DNA from: Clostridia bacterium
GTDB lineage: Bacteria > Bacillota > Clostridia > RGIG6154
Length of the DNA: 64,000 nucleotides
Reading direction: 5' to 3'
NCBI GenBank assembly: GCA_017410375.1
Contig: JAFQQW010000069.1
Coordinates: 1-64,000, forward strand
Shown: piece by piece, positions 31,281-40,184 of the stretch
How positions within the stretch are numbered: position 1 is the first letter of the stretch
Layout of the letters: every line of letters starts with the position of its first letter
Made by a program: the position numbers and the translations under genes
Notes under the pieces: model-generated
The model's database searches: none
What the model was told of the DNA's origin: nothing
The model's input: the letters and a program-made list of their open reading frames with translations, nothing else

Positions 31281-32081
31281 ATGACATCTGAATTCGAAAT
31301 CAAAAAACAAATTTGCGACATCGGTAAGAGAATTTACAACAGAGGCATGGTTGCTGCAAACGACGGTAACATCTCCGTTAAAATCAGCGACAACGAATTC
31401 CTCTGCACCCCCACAGGCGTATCCAAGGGCTTTATGACCCCCGAATACATCTGTAAGGTTGACGCAGAAGGCAATGTGATTCAGGCAAACGGCAACTTCA
31501 AGCCCTCTTCTGAAATCAAAATGCACATGCGTGTATATAAGGAAAGACCTGACGTTAAGTCTGTTGTACACGCACATCCTATCTATGCAACCGCTTTTGC
31601 TATCGCAGGCATTCCGCTGACACAGCCCATCATGCCCGAAGCAGTTATCGCACTCGGTTGCGTTCCGATCGCTGAATACGGCACGCCGTCCACCAACGAA
31701 ATCCCGGATGCTGTTGAAAAGTATCTCCAGTACTATGATGCAGTTCTTCTTGCAAACCACGGTGCACTTTCCTACTCCGATTCTTTGCTTGCGGCTTACC
31801 ACAAGATGGAATCCCTGGAATTCTATGCAGAGCTTCTCTTCAAAGCAAAACAGCTCGGCGGTCCGAAAGAACTGAATGAAGAACAGGTTCAGCGTCTCTA
31901 TGAAATCAGAAGACAGTTCGGTTTATCCGGTAAGCACCCTGCAAACCTCTGCCCGAACGCAAAAGAAGGCAAAGCAAGCTGTCATTCCTGCGGCGGCAAC
32001 TGCCATTCCAAGAGCAGCAATTCCGATGCAGATTTAATTGCTGAAATTACAAAGCAGGTTATGGCACAGCTGGGTAAATAA
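31281..32081 (+). CDS. fucA: Class II aldolase, L-fuculose-1-phosphate/rhamnulose type, with encapsulation tail
   Basis: A 266-residue zinc aldolase. Residues equivalent to E. coli FucA are in place: Glu78, His97 and His99 in VHAHP, and His160 in ANHGAL. It would split L-fuculose- or L-rhamnulose-1-phosphate into DHAP and lactaldehyde. After the 215-residue catalytic core come a Cys-rich linker (CHSCGGNC) and an amphipathic C-terminal helix (ADLIAEITKQVMAQLGK), a typical signal for packing into the microcompartment. The two sugar substrates cannot be told apart from the sequence. Confidence 0.88.
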   Translation: MTSEFEIKKQICDIGKRIYNRGMVAANDGNISVKISDNEFLCTPTGVSKGFMTPEYICKVDAEGNVIQANGNFKPSSEIKMHMRVYKERPDVKSVVHAHPIYATAFAIAGIPLTQPIMPEAVIALGCVPIAEYGTPSTNEIPDAVEKYLQYYDAVLLANHGALSYSDSLLAAYHKMESLEFYAELLFKAKQLGGPKELNEEQVQRLYEIRRQFGLSGKHPANLCPNAKEGKASCHSCGGNCHSKSSNSDADLIAEITKQVMAQLGK

Positions 32082-32116
32082 TTTTACCTACATATTTATA
32101 AAGAAAGGAAACGGTC

Positions 32117-32593
32117 ATGCAGAATCAGGAACTTTCCGAAATTGTGGCAAAGGTTGTGCAGAATCTCACATCTAAAAAAATAAGCCTTGCCCTGGCAAAA
32201 ACCGTTGCCGATAAAATTCAGGACAAAGCCAAAGAGTTAGGTGTAAACGCAGTCATTGCCATTTGCGATAAGGGTGCAAACCCGATTCTCGTACATTCTA
32301 TGGACGATGCATACATCGCAAGCTATGATATTGCGGTAAACAAAGCGTTTACCTGTGCTTCCCTTAAAATGTCCACCAAAACCTTATCGGGGCTTGCACA
32401 GCCCGGTAAAAGCCTGTATGGCATTCAGTTCACCAATCAGGGTAAGATTGTGATTTTCGGCGGTGGCGAACCGCTTGAAGTTAACGGTGAAGTCATCGGC
32501 GGACTCGGGGTAAGCGGTGGCTCGGAAGAGCAGGACACCCTTCTTGGCGCTTACGGAAAATCCGTGTTTGAAACGGAGATTTCAAAGCTATGA
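32117..32593 (+). CDS. PduO C-terminal-like / HbpS-GlcG family protein
   Basis: A 158-residue protein. The first 20 residues form an amphipathic helix (ELSEIVAKVVQNL), probably an encapsulation signal. The remainder is the HbpS/PduO-C fold with VNAVIAICDKGANPI and GGLGVSGGSEEQD near the end. This domain binds haem or corrinoid in some relatives. It lacks the adenosyltransferase half of PduO, in keeping with a B12-free pathway. The stop overlaps the next start by four bases. Confidence 0.82.
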   Translation: MQNQELSEIVAKVVQNLTSKKISLALAKTVADKIQDKAKELGVNAVIAICDKGANPILVHSMDDAYIASYDIAVNKAFTCASLKMSTKTLSGLAQPGKSLYGIQFTNQGKIVIFGGGEPLEVNGEVIGGLGVSGGSEEQDTLLGAYGKSVFETEISKL

Positions 32594-34065
32594 AACAAGG
32601 TCTTAGAATTGTAAAAACCACAGAGCCGGAACTTACGGCATATAAAATGGTCGAAAAGGGCGGTTACCTTTTATCAAAAGCAGAGCTAAACATTCTTTTG
32701 AAAAAATGGGAATCCTTAACCAACTTAAATGTTGCCCTTTCTGCCATGCATGCGACCTTTGCGCAACCGCCTCGTTATTTAATCATTCCGGATTTTACGC
32801 CGGAGATGCAGAGAGATTTTAAAATCCCGGTACGAGGCATTCAAAATATGACGGACAGGAGAAATGTGAATATGAATCAGGATAAAATCCAGGAAATTGT
32901 AAAACAAGTTCTGTCCCAGATGGAAAACGGTGCGGTATCTAAGCCCGCTTCCTCCAAAGCCATTCCGAAAACCAGCAGAGCAGCCATGCTCACCAAGCTG
33001 GAAAACTACGAAATCAAGGAATTCCCCATCCCCGAAATCGGTGATGATGAAATTTTGGTTAAAGTAGAAGGCTGCGGTGTTTGCGGTACCGATGCGCACG
33101 AATTCAAAAGGGACCCCTTCGGCCTCATTCCTTTGGTTTTGGGTCACGAAGGTACCGGTGAAATTGTAAAAATCGGTAAAAACGTAACAAAAGACAGTGC
33201 AGGCAAGCCCTTAGGTCTTGGCGACAAGGTTGTAACCTGCATGATTTTCAAAGATAACCCCGACATCACCATGTTTGACTTAAACAAGCAGAACGTGGGC
33301 GGTGCGGATGTATACGGACTTCTGCCCGATGACGACATCCATTTAAACGGCTGGTTTGCCGATTACATGGTTATCCGCAAGGGCTCTACCGTATTTAACG
33401 TAAGCGATTTGAATCTCGACCTTCGAATCTTAATCGAACCCTGTGCCGTTTTAATCCATGCGGTTGAACGGGCAAAAACCACCGGCATCCTGCGCTTTAA
33501 CAGCCGTGTTGCCGTACAGGGCTGCGGACCGATCGGACTTATTTGTATCGCAATTTTGCGCACCATGGGTATCGAAAACATCGTTGCAATCGACGGTGAA
33601 GAAAAGAGACTTAACTTTGCTAAGGAAATGGGTGCAACCGCAACCGTGAACTTTAAGGCGTTTAAGGGTCAGGAAGCATTGGCAGAAGGCGTAAAGGATG
33701 CTCTTGGCGGTTACTTTGCAGACTTTGCATTCCAGTGCACCGGCTCGCCCATTGCCCACAGCAACATCTACAAATTCATCCGCAACGGCGGCGGTCTTTG
33801 TGAACTGGGCTTCTTCATCAACGGCGGCGATGCAACCATCAATCCGCACTTTGATATCTGCGCAAAAGAAATCACAACTGTTGGCTCCTGGGTATACACC
33901 TTAAGAGACTATGCAACCACCTTTGATTTCTTAAAGCGTGCAAAGGGCATCGGTCTTCCCATCGAGAAGCTGATTACCCACAAGTTCCCCTTGGAACAGA
34001 TTAACGAAGCGCACATTACAAACCTGAAAATGGAAGGTTTGAAAATTGCAATTATAAACGAATAA
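32590..34065 (+). CDS. Zinc alcohol dehydrogenase with an in-frame N-terminal extension
   Basis: A 491-residue reading frame. From Met95 (32872) it is a medium-chain zinc alcohol dehydrogenase: a short helix DKIQEIVKQVLSQM (encapsulation signal), GCGVCGTDAHEF, GHEGTGE and a Rossmann segment VAVQGCGPIGLICIA. It would reduce lactaldehyde or propanal with NADH. The first 94 residues form an unrecognised domain joined without a stop. An AGGAG site ten bases before the ATG at 32872 would allow the shorter enzyme to be made alone. The long form may be a gene fusion or read-through of a lost stop codon. Confidence 0.82.
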   Translation: MKQGLRIVKTTEPELTAYKMVEKGGYLLSKAELNILLKKWESLTNLNVALSAMHATFAQPPRYLIIPDFTPEMQRDFKIPVRGIQNMTDRRNVNMNQDKIQEIVKQVLSQMENGAVSKPASSKAIPKTSRAAMLTKLENYEIKEFPIPEIGDDEILVKVEGCGVCGTDAHEFKRDPFGLIPLVLGHEGTGEIVKIGKNVTKDSAGKPLGLGDKVVTCMIFKDNPDITMFDLNKQNVGGADVYGLLPDDDIHLNGWFADYMVIRKGSTVFNVSDLNLDLRILIEPCAVLIHAVERAKTTGILRFNSRVAVQGCGPIGLICIAILRTMGIENIVAIDGEEKRLNFAKEMGATATVNFKAFKGQEALAEGVKDALGGYFADFAFQCTGSPIAHSNIYKFIRNGGGLCELGFFINGGDATINPHFDICAKEITTVGSWVYTLRDYATTFDFLKRAKGIGLPIEKLITHKFPLEQINEAHITNLKMEGLKIAIINE

Positions 34066-34084
34066 GTAAAGGGAGGCAAATAAA

Positions 34085-34360
34085 ATGGCATTAGAAGCAT
34101 TAGGTATGATCGAAACAAGAGGCTTAACCGCTGCAATCGAAGCATCGGATGCAATGGTTAAGGCAGCAGAGGTTACCTTAATCGGTACAGAAAAAATCGG
34201 TTCCGGTCTGGTAAGCGTTATGGTACGCGGTGACGTTGGCGCAGTTAAGGCTGCTGTTGAAGCAGGTGCAAACCTTGCACAGAGACTTGGCGAACTGGTT
34301 GCAGTACACGTTATCCCCCGTCCGCATGCAGATGTGGAGAAAATTTTACCGAAATTTTAA
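34085..34360 (+). CDS. BMC-H shell protein (PduA/EutM type)
   Basis: A 91-residue hexameric shell protein with the standard opening [20 protein letters not shown], the pore loop [10 protein letters not shown] and the end [21 protein letters not shown] site precedes the ATG. It is highly similar to the genes at 34376 and 39158, evidence of local duplication. Confidence 0.95.
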   Translation: MALEALGMIETRGLTAAIEASDAMVKAAEVTLIGTEKIGSGLVSVMVRGDVGAVKAAVEAGANLAQRLGELVAVHVIPRPHADVEKILPKF

Positions 34361-34375
34361 CAGGCGGTGAACAAA

Positions 34376-34744
34376 ATGGCAACAGCAAAAAAAACAACAG
34401 CCAAGGCAACAAAGCCCAAGGCTGCAGAAATTAAAGAAGTTGTAGAAATTAAGGAGGAAAAGAAAATGGCATTAGAAGCATTAGGTATGGTAGAAACAAG
34501 AGGTTTGGTAGCTGCAATCGAAGCAGCTGACGCAATGTTAAAGGCTGCAAACGTACAGCTGGTTGGCACCGAAAAAATCGGTTCCGGTCTGGTAAGCGTT
34601 ATGGTTCGCGGTGACGTTGGTGCGGTTAAGGCTGCTGTTGAAGCAGGTAACGCATCTGCTCAAAAGCTTGGCGAAATCATTGCTACCCACGTTATTCCCC
34701 GTCCTCACGGCGATGTGGAAAAGATTCTGCCTGCATTGAAATAA
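34376..34744 (+). CDS. BMC-H shell protein with Lys/Ala-rich N-terminal extension and internal start
   Basis: A 122-residue form from ATG at 34376 (GGCGGTGA upstream). The first 30 residues are a low-complexity basic/acidic tail ([14 protein letters not shown], then Glu/Val-rich). A full BMC-H protein follows from a second ATG at 34466, which has its own AAGGAGG site. The internal start would give a normal 92-residue subunit, so two isoforms from one gene are likely. The pore loop [10 protein letters not shown] is the standard one. Confidence 0.9.
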   Translation: MATAKKTTAKATKPKAAEIKEVVEIKEEKKMALEALGMVETRGLVAAIEAADAMLKAANVQLVGTEKIGSGLVSVMVRGDVGAVKAAVEAGNASAQKLGEIIATHVIPRPHGDVEKILPALK

Positions 34745-34756
34745 GAGGTATAACGG

Positions 34757-34786
34757 TTCTCGGGTGGCTTTTTGCCACCCGGGGAA
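34757..34786 (+). terminator. Hairpin between shell genes, likely attenuator or mRNA-stability element
   Basis: An 8-bp GC-rich stem (CGGGTGGC / GCCACCCG, extended by wobble pairs) with a TTTTT loop, but no downstream T-run, so full termination is doubtful. It lies in the 126-base gap between the second hexamer gene and the pentamer gene and could set shell-protein ratios. Confidence 0.55.
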
Positions 34787-34870
34787 CTTGTTGTTTTGAG
34801 CAGAGCAACGCAAAAGACACTTGCATTGTTGTGCTAAAGACAACAAACAAAAAAGCAGGAGGTAAAGAAA

Positions 34871-35134
34871 ATGCTGATTGGTAAAGTTATCGGAAGCGTT
34901 GTATCCACACGCAAAAACGAAAATTTAATCGGTAACAAATTCATGGTGGTTGAGCCGTTAAAGGATGCAAACCCCACCTTAGGCAAGATTGTTGCGGTTG
35001 ACAACATTGGCGCCGGCATCGGCGAATATGTGTTGGTTGCAACCGGAAGCAGTGCAAGAATCGGTTGCGGTATGGAAAACGCACCGGTGGATGCGGCTAT
35101 TGTGGGTATTTTGGACGAAACCCCGAATTTATAA
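34871..35134 (+). CDS. BMC-P pentameric vertex protein (EutN/CcmL type)
   Basis: An 87-residue protein with the family opening MLIGKVIGSVVSTRKN, central KFMVVEPL, VAVDNIGAGIGEYVLVATGSSAR and the end VDAAIVGILDE. It forms the pentamers that close the twelve vertices of the shell. Only one such gene is present, set apart from the hexamer genes by the hairpin. Confidence 0.95.
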   Translation: MLIGKVIGSVVSTRKNENLIGNKFMVVEPLKDANPTLGKIVAVDNIGAGIGEYVLVATGSSARIGCGMENAPVDAAIVGILDETPNL

Positions 35135-35175
35135 TTTAAATGATTTTATTTCAGCAGGAAAGGGAGGGAAAGCAC

Positions 35176-36513
35176 ATGACCATCAAGGAATTAGCAAAAA
35201 TATTACAGGATAACGGCGTCTGCGGTGCAGGCGGTGCAGGCTTTCCTTCGCACGCAAAGCTGAACGAAAAAGCAGATACCATTATCTTAAACTGCGCAGA
35301 ATGCGAGCCTCTTTTAAAGGTACACCGCCATGTGTTAAAGGCGCACACCTTTGAAATTTTAAAGGCACTTCAATTGGTTTGTGAGACGGTTGGGGCAAAG
35401 GATTGCATCATTGCCACAAAACCCTCCTACAAGCGCACGGTGGAGGCTTTAAGAGAAGCACTCCCCGCCTTCCCGGGCATTCGCCTTTCCCTGATTCCGG
35501 AAACCTATCCTGCAGGGGACGAAGTGATTACCATTTTCGAGACCACGGGCAGAGTTGTACCGCCCGGCGACATCCCCATTTCGGTGGGTGTCAGCGTTTA
35601 CAATGTAGAAACGGCATACAACATCTACCGGGCAGTGTGGGAAAATAAGCCGGTTACCCATAAATACGTAACCATGGCAGGTGAAGTGAAAAACTCTGTT
35701 ACATTGCACGTGCCGATTGGCACAAGCTTTACCGATCTAATTCGGTTAGCAGGCGGTGCAACGGTTGAAAAATACAGTCTGCTTTCAGGCGGACCTATGA
35801 TGGGAAACCCTGTTTCTCCATCGGATGTGGTGACCAAAACCACCAACGCAATTTTAGTGCTTCCCGAAAACCACCCGGTTATTATCCGGAAGCAGAACAA
35901 AACAAACATCAACATCAAACGGGTCATGAGCGCTTGCTGTCAGTGCAAAACCTGCACCGACATGTGCCCGAGACATTTACTCGGACATCCCATCGAGCCA
36001 AGCGAAATCATGCGTGCCGTATCTTCGGGCAAGGTTTCAAACCCTGAGGCGATTGTAAATGCCGCCTATTGTTCGGGTTGCGGTGTGTGCGAATTGTATG
36101 CCTGCCCCCAGTCTTTAAGCCCCAAAGCCATTATTCAGGACTTAAAAATGGCACTTAAAGCTTCGGGACAGAAGCTCCCCGAACCCCAATTTGATGCAGT
36201 ATCAGACAAACGACCCTACAGACAAATCCCCAAAGCCCGTGTAACCGCACGGCTTGGGCTTACAGAATACAACAAGCTCGCTCCCCTTACAGACGAAATT
36301 CCAAATGTTTCAACCGTAAAGGTTAAGCTCAGCCAACACGCAGGTGCACCGGCTGTTGCCTGTGTAAAAGAGGGCGATGCTGTAGCACAGAATCAAATCA
36401 TCGGCACACCGAAGGAAAAGGCGTTAAGCAACGCCATTCACGCGCCCATTGACGGCATCGTTTCGGTTGTGTGCGAGCAGTTTATTGTAATTAAAAAGGA
36501 GGCACATAAATGA
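35176..36513 (+). CDS. pduS: PduS/RnfC-like iron-sulfur flavoprotein
   Basis: A 445-residue protein from ATG at 35176 (GGGAGGG site; an upstream in-frame ATG at 35140 lacks one). It has a Gly-rich N-terminus CGAGGAGFPSHAKL, a SLBB-like part, and two 4Fe-4S motifs: CCQCKTCTDMCP and CSGCGVCELYACP. In B12-type systems PduS reduces cobalamin; here no B12 enzyme is present, so a role in NAD or electron recycling across the shell is more likely. It overlaps the tandem shell gene by four bases. Confidence 0.9.
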   Translation: MTIKELAKILQDNGVCGAGGAGFPSHAKLNEKADTIILNCAECEPLLKVHRHVLKAHTFEILKALQLVCETVGAKDCIIATKPSYKRTVEALREALPAFPGIRLSLIPETYPAGDEVITIFETTGRVVPPGDIPISVGVSVYNVETAYNIYRAVWENKPVTHKYVTMAGEVKNSVTLHVPIGTSFTDLIRLAGGATVEKYSLLSGGPMMGNPVSPSDVVTKTTNAILVLPENHPVIIRKQNKTNINIKRVMSACCQCKTCTDMCPRHLLGHPIEPSEIMRAVSSGKVSNPEAIVNAAYCSGCGVCELYACPQSLSPKAIIQDLKMALKASGQKLPEPQFDAVSDKRPYRQIPKARVTARLGLTEYNKLAPLTDEIPNVSTVKVKLSQHAGAPAVACVKEGDAVAQNQIIGTPKEKALSNAIHAPIDGIVSVVCEQFIVIKKEAHK

Positions 36514-37058
36514 GCAAGGCAATCGGTATGGCGGAATACCAGACGGTGTCCACCGGTGTAAAAGCCGCAGACATTATGGTTAAGACTGCCGACGTTGACA
36601 TCATCGAGGCGCAGGTTGTGTGCCCCGGTAAATACACGGTTTTAATCACCGGCGAATTAAGTGCAGTCCGTGCTGCAATTGATGCGGCAAAGGGTGTACA
36701 GGGCTCAAAAATGATTGACAGCTTTGTGCTCGGCAACCCGGACGAATCTATATTCCCTGCAATTTACGGGGCAAACCCGGTAGAAAATCCGTCCGCCCTC
36801 GGTGTTCTGGAAACCTTTTCCGCGGCATCCATTATTGTGGCGGCAGATATGGCAGCCAAAACCGCTGAAGTTCAGTTGATTGAGCTTCGCATCGCAAAGG
36901 GTATGTGCGGTAAATCGTATATGTATATCACAGGCTCGGTTTCAGCTGTGCAGGCAGCAATTGAGCGGGCTGAGCAGGAGGTTGCAGGCGGCGGAATGTT
37001 CTTAGACAGCTCGGTCATTGCCAACCCCGACAGCAAAATGTGGGAACAGATTTTATAA
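36510..37058 (+). CDS. pduT: Tandem BMC-T shell protein (PduT type)
   Basis: A 182-residue protein with two BMC folds in a row (residues about 4-88 and 95-180); three copies make a pseudohexamer. The second domain has RIAKGMCGKSY where hexamer proteins have the pore loop, so one Cys per subunit faces the pore. In PduT such Cys residues hold a 4Fe-4S cluster. Its overlap with the PduS-like gene suggests that the two pass electrons through the shell. Confidence 0.9.
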   Translation: MSKAIGMAEYQTVSTGVKAADIMVKTADVDIIEAQVVCPGKYTVLITGELSAVRAAIDAAKGVQGSKMIDSFVLGNPDESIFPAIYGANPVENPSALGVLETFSAASIIVAADMAAKTAEVQLIELRIAKGMCGKSYMYITGSVSAVQAAIERAEQEVAGGGMFLDSSVIANPDSKMWEQIL

Positions 37059-37073
37059 GGAGGATAAAAACAG

Positions 37074-38468
37074 ATGGAATTCAACGAAAAACTTGTGCAG
37101 GAAATTGTAGCTAAAGTTGTTGCAAATGTTTCGGGCGCACCCGTGGCAGGCAAAAAACAGCTTGGCGTTTTTGATACCATGACAGAGGCATTAACTGCTG
37201 TAGACAAGGCTTATAAGCAGTTTAAGAGCTATTCTGTGGCACAGCGCGAAGAAATGATTAAAAACATTCGTCGCTTAACCTTAGAGGAAGCTGAAAACTT
37301 AGCAATCCTTGGCGTAGAAGAAACCGGCATGGGCAGAGTTTCGGATAAAATCATCAAGCATCAGCTGGTGGCAAACAAAACCCCCGGTACTGAAGATTTG
37401 AAACCGCAGGTGTTCACCGGTGACGAGGGCTTAACCTTAATCGAAATGGCACCCTATGGTGTAATCGGCTCAATTACCCCCTCTACAAACCCCAGTGAAA
37501 CGGTTATCTGCAACTCCATGGGCATGATTGCAGGCGGTAACGCGGTGGTATTTAACCCCCACCCCAATGCTTGCAGAACTGCAAACTATGCAGTTGACCT
37601 GGTAAACCGTGCAATCTTAGAAGCTGGCGGTCCCGAAAACTTAGTGGTTTCGGTAAAGAAACCGACTATGGATTCTTCTAATGAAATGGTTTCGTCCCCC
37701 ATCGTAAGAATGCTGGTGGCAACCGGTGGTCCGGGCGTTGTAAAAATGCTTCTTTCCTCCGGTAAAAAGGCAATCGGTGCAGGTGCAGGTAACCCGCCCG
37801 TTATTGTAGACGATACTGCTGACATCGAAAAAGCAGGTGCAGACATTGTTAAAGGTGCAAGCTTTGACAACAACTTGCCCTGTATTGCAGAAAAAGAATG
37901 CTTTGTTCTTTCCAATGTAGCAGACAGACTGATTGATTCCATGTGCAAAAACGGTGCATACCTCTTAAAGGGTGAACAGATTGACCGGCTCTTAAAGGTT
38001 GCTCTGGTTGAAAAAGACGGCAAATACAGCATCAATAAAAAGTGGGTTGGCAAGGATGCAGGCAAATTCTTAAAAGAACTGGGCATTGATGCAGACCCGA
38101 GACTTATCATTTGTGAAACAGACAACAAGCACCCCTTCGTGCAGGTGGAAATGATGATGCCGATTTTGGCAATCGTTCGTGTAAACTCCATTGAAGAAGC
38201 CATTGAATATGCTTGTCAGGCAGAACACGGAAATCGCCATTCAGCACACATTCACTCCAAAAATGTTGACCACTTAACTGCCTTTGCAAGAGCGGTAGAA
38301 ACCACCATTTTTGTAAAGAATGCGCCCTCTTATGCAGGGATTGGTGCAGGTGGCGAGGGCTATACCACCTTTACCATTGCAGGTCCTACCGGCGAAGGTC
38401 TGACTGCGGCACACTCCTTTACAAGACAGCGTCGTTGCGTATTGGTTGACGGCTTACACATTGTTTGA
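37074..38468 (+). CDS. pduP: CoA-acylating aldehyde dehydrogenase (PduP/EutE type)
   Basis: A 464-residue enzyme. Residues 1-19 form the encapsulation helix (EKLVQEIVAKVVANV), followed by a short linker. The core has the catalytic Cys270 in FDNNLPCIAEKE and the GAGAGNPPV nucleotide-binding segment. It turns propanal into propionyl-CoA with NAD+. PduL, encoded further down, then releases CoA. All core features look intact. Confidence 0.95.
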   Translation: MEFNEKLVQEIVAKVVANVSGAPVAGKKQLGVFDTMTEALTAVDKAYKQFKSYSVAQREEMIKNIRRLTLEEAENLAILGVEETGMGRVSDKIIKHQLVANKTPGTEDLKPQVFTGDEGLTLIEMAPYGVIGSITPSTNPSETVICNSMGMIAGGNAVVFNPHPNACRTANYAVDLVNRAILEAGGPENLVVSVKKPTMDSSNEMVSSPIVRMLVATGGPGVVKMLLSSGKKAIGAGAGNPPVIVDDTADIEKAGADIVKGASFDNNLPCIAEKECFVLSNVADRLIDSMCKNGAYLLKGEQIDRLLKVALVEKDGKYSINKKWVGKDAGKFLKELGIDADPRLIICETDNKHPFVQVEMMMPILAIVRVNSIEEAIEYACQAEHGNRHSAHIHSKNVDHLTAFARAVETTIFVKNAPSYAGIGAGGEGYTTFTIAGPTGEGLTAAHSFTRQRRCVLVDGLHIV

Positions 38469-38481
38469 TTGAGGTGAAAAA

Positions 38482-38844
38482 ATGAAAGCATTAGGCATGA
38501 TTGAAGTATACAGCTTCACCACCGCGGTTTGTGTGGCAGATGTTTGCGCAAAAACCGCAGACATTGAGGTTATTGCTTTTGACCGTAACCGTCCCATTTC
38601 TCCCGATGTTCCCGCTCCGCTTGTGATGATTGTTAAAATCTCGGGCGATGTCGGTGCGGTGCAGGCAGCAGTTGAAGCAGGCGTGAATTACGCAAAATCA
38701 AAGGGGAAATACATTGTGTCCCACATCATTGCAAATCCTGCAGACGGCACAGATAAAATGGCTTATTTGATGGATATCAACAAGGATAAATTCAACAAAA
38801 AGCTTCCCAAATCGTTCTTAAAAAAGGAGGCGGATAAGAAATGA
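38482..38844 (+). CDS. BMC-H shell protein with altered pore loop
   Basis: A 120-residue single-domain shell protein opening with KALGMIEVYSFTTAVCVADVC. In place of the KIGSG pore loop it has a longer segment FDRNRPISPDVPAPLV, rich in Pro and Asp. There are about 20 extra basic residues at the C-terminus. The changed pore suggests a special transport or binding role. It overlaps the next gene by four bases. Confidence 0.88.
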   Translation: MKALGMIEVYSFTTAVCVADVCAKTADIEVIAFDRNRPISPDVPAPLVMIVKISGDVGAVQAAVEAGVNYAKSKGKYIVSHIIANPADGTDKMAYLMDINKDKFNKKLPKSFLKKEADKK

Positions 38845-39128
38845 TTTCATCTATCGGATTGTTAGAGGTGCAGGGCTTGGTTGCCTCCATTAACGCACTC
38901 GATACCATGGTAAAAACCGCAGAGGTTCGTCTTATCCACACCGAAAAGCGTTTGGGCGGACGTTTGGTTACCTTGATTATCGCAGGTAAAGTAGACGCAG
39001 TAACCGCGGCAATTGAAGCAGGCGCAAAGCAGGCTTCCACCTTAGGCGAGGTGTTCGGTGCAGAGGTTATTGCAAATCCCCACGAAGAACTGGCAAAATT
39101 CTTCGATTTTGAACAGGCTAACAATTAA
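38841..39128 (+). CDS. BMC-H shell protein, divergent
   Basis: A 95-residue shell protein with [18 protein letters not shown] and a pore loop [11 protein letters not shown], in which bulky Arg replaces the small residues of the main hexamers. It is coupled to the gene before it. A distinct, possibly more positively charged pore is expected. Confidence 0.9.
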   Translation: MISSIGLLEVQGLVASINALDTMVKTAEVRLIHTEKRLGGRLVTLIIAGKVDAVTAAIEAGAKQASTLGEVFGAEVIANPHEELAKFFDFEQANN

Positions 39129-39157
39129 TTTTAGTATATAAAGAAAGGAAGAGAATT

Positions 39158-39427
39158 ATGGAAGCATTAGGCATGGTAGAAACAAGAGGTTTGGTTGCTG
39201 CAATCGAAGCAGCAGATGCAATGGTTAAGGCAGCAAACGTACAGCTGGTTGGTACCGAAAAAATCGGTTCCGGCTTGGTAAGCGTTATGATTCGCGGCGA
39301 TGTTGGCGCGGTTAAGGCTGCAACAGAAGCAGGCTCTTCTGCAGCATCCAGATTGGGTGAACTCATTGCAGTACATGTTATCCCCCGTCCTCACGGCGAT
39401 GTGGAAAAGATTTTACCGACTCTTTAA
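39158..39427 (+). CDS. BMC-H shell protein (PduA/EutM type), third close copy
   Basis: An 89-residue hexamer protein almost identical to those at 34085 and 34466, with the same KIGSG pore and [15 protein letters not shown] end. AAAGGAAG precedes the ATG. The three copies are separated by about 4 kb, so gene duplication or conversion is likely. Confidence 0.95.
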   Translation: MEALGMVETRGLVAAIEAADAMVKAANVQLVGTEKIGSGLVSVMIRGDVGAVKAATEAGSSAASRLGELIAVHVIPRPHGDVEKILPTL

Positions 39428-39439
39428 TTTCTTTTAACC

Positions 39440-39465
39440 CCAAGGACGGTTTTTGCCGTCCTTGG
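39440..39465 (+). terminator. Hairpin between shell gene and pduL
   Basis: A perfect 10-bp stem CCAAGGACGG / CCGTCCTTGG with a TTTTTG loop. There is no strong U-run after it, so it is more likely an attenuator or mRNA-processing element than a full stop. Confidence 0.55.
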
Positions 39466-39497
39466 CGGTAACTTTTCTTCAGAAAGGTAAATTGATT

Positions 39498-40130
39498 ATG
39501 GATCAGAAAGCAATTGAAAAAGCCGTTCAGGCGGCGATTTTTGAATATAATACAGATAAAAACGAACAGGTGAAAATCGGCGTATCGCAGCGCCATGTGC
39601 ATCTTTCGAGAGAAGACTTAGATACCCTTTTCGGCAAAGGCTTTGAGCTTACAAAATTAAAAACACTCATGGGCAGAGAATATGCCTCCGAGCAGTTTGT
39701 AACATTGGTTGGTCCGTCCTTAAAAGCCATTGAAAAGGTGCGTGTTTTAGGACCTGTGCGTAAAAATACACAAGTCGAAATTTCAAGAACCGATACATTC
39801 GTGTTAAAGGTAAGTCCCCCGGTTCGTCCCTCGGGCGAAATTGAAGGCTCTGAACGCCTGGTTCTGGTTGGACCGAAAGGCTCTGTGTATTTAAAAGAGG
39901 GTGTCATCATTGCCAACCGTCACATTCATTTAACACCGCAGTATGCCGAAAAGCACGGCATCCGCGACAACGATTATGTGGATGTGGAAATTGAAGGCAT
40001 TAAGCCCACCAAATTTTATGATGTACAGGTGCGTGTGCGCGATGACTTTAATGTAGAAATGCATATCGACACCGACGATGCCAATTCCGCAGGCCTCAGA
40101 AATGGCGATGTGGTTAAGATTTTAAAATAA
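39498..40130 (+). CDS. pduL: Phosphate propanoyltransferase PduL
   Basis: A 210-residue enzyme from ATG at 39498. The first 16 residues form an encapsulation helix (KAIEKAVQAAIFEY). Two PduL domains follow, with zinc-ligand His33 and His35 in QRHVHLS and a second pair in ANRHIHLT. It exchanges CoA of propionyl-CoA for phosphate, which recycles CoA within the shell. The acyl kinase that would use propionyl-phosphate is not in the window. Confidence 0.95.
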   Translation: MDQKAIEKAVQAAIFEYNTDKNEQVKIGVSQRHVHLSREDLDTLFGKGFELTKLKTLMGREYASEQFVTLVGPSLKAIEKVRVLGPVRKNTQVEISRTDTFVLKVSPPVRPSGEIEGSERLVLVGPKGSVYLKEGVIIANRHIHLTPQYAEKHGIRDNDYVDVEIEGIKPTKFYDVQVRVRDDFNVEMHIDTDDANSAGLRNGDVVKILK

Positions 40131-40184
40131 TCCCTCCACCGCTGAAGCGGTCCCCCTCCCTTTAGGCAAGGGAGGCAGATAGGA

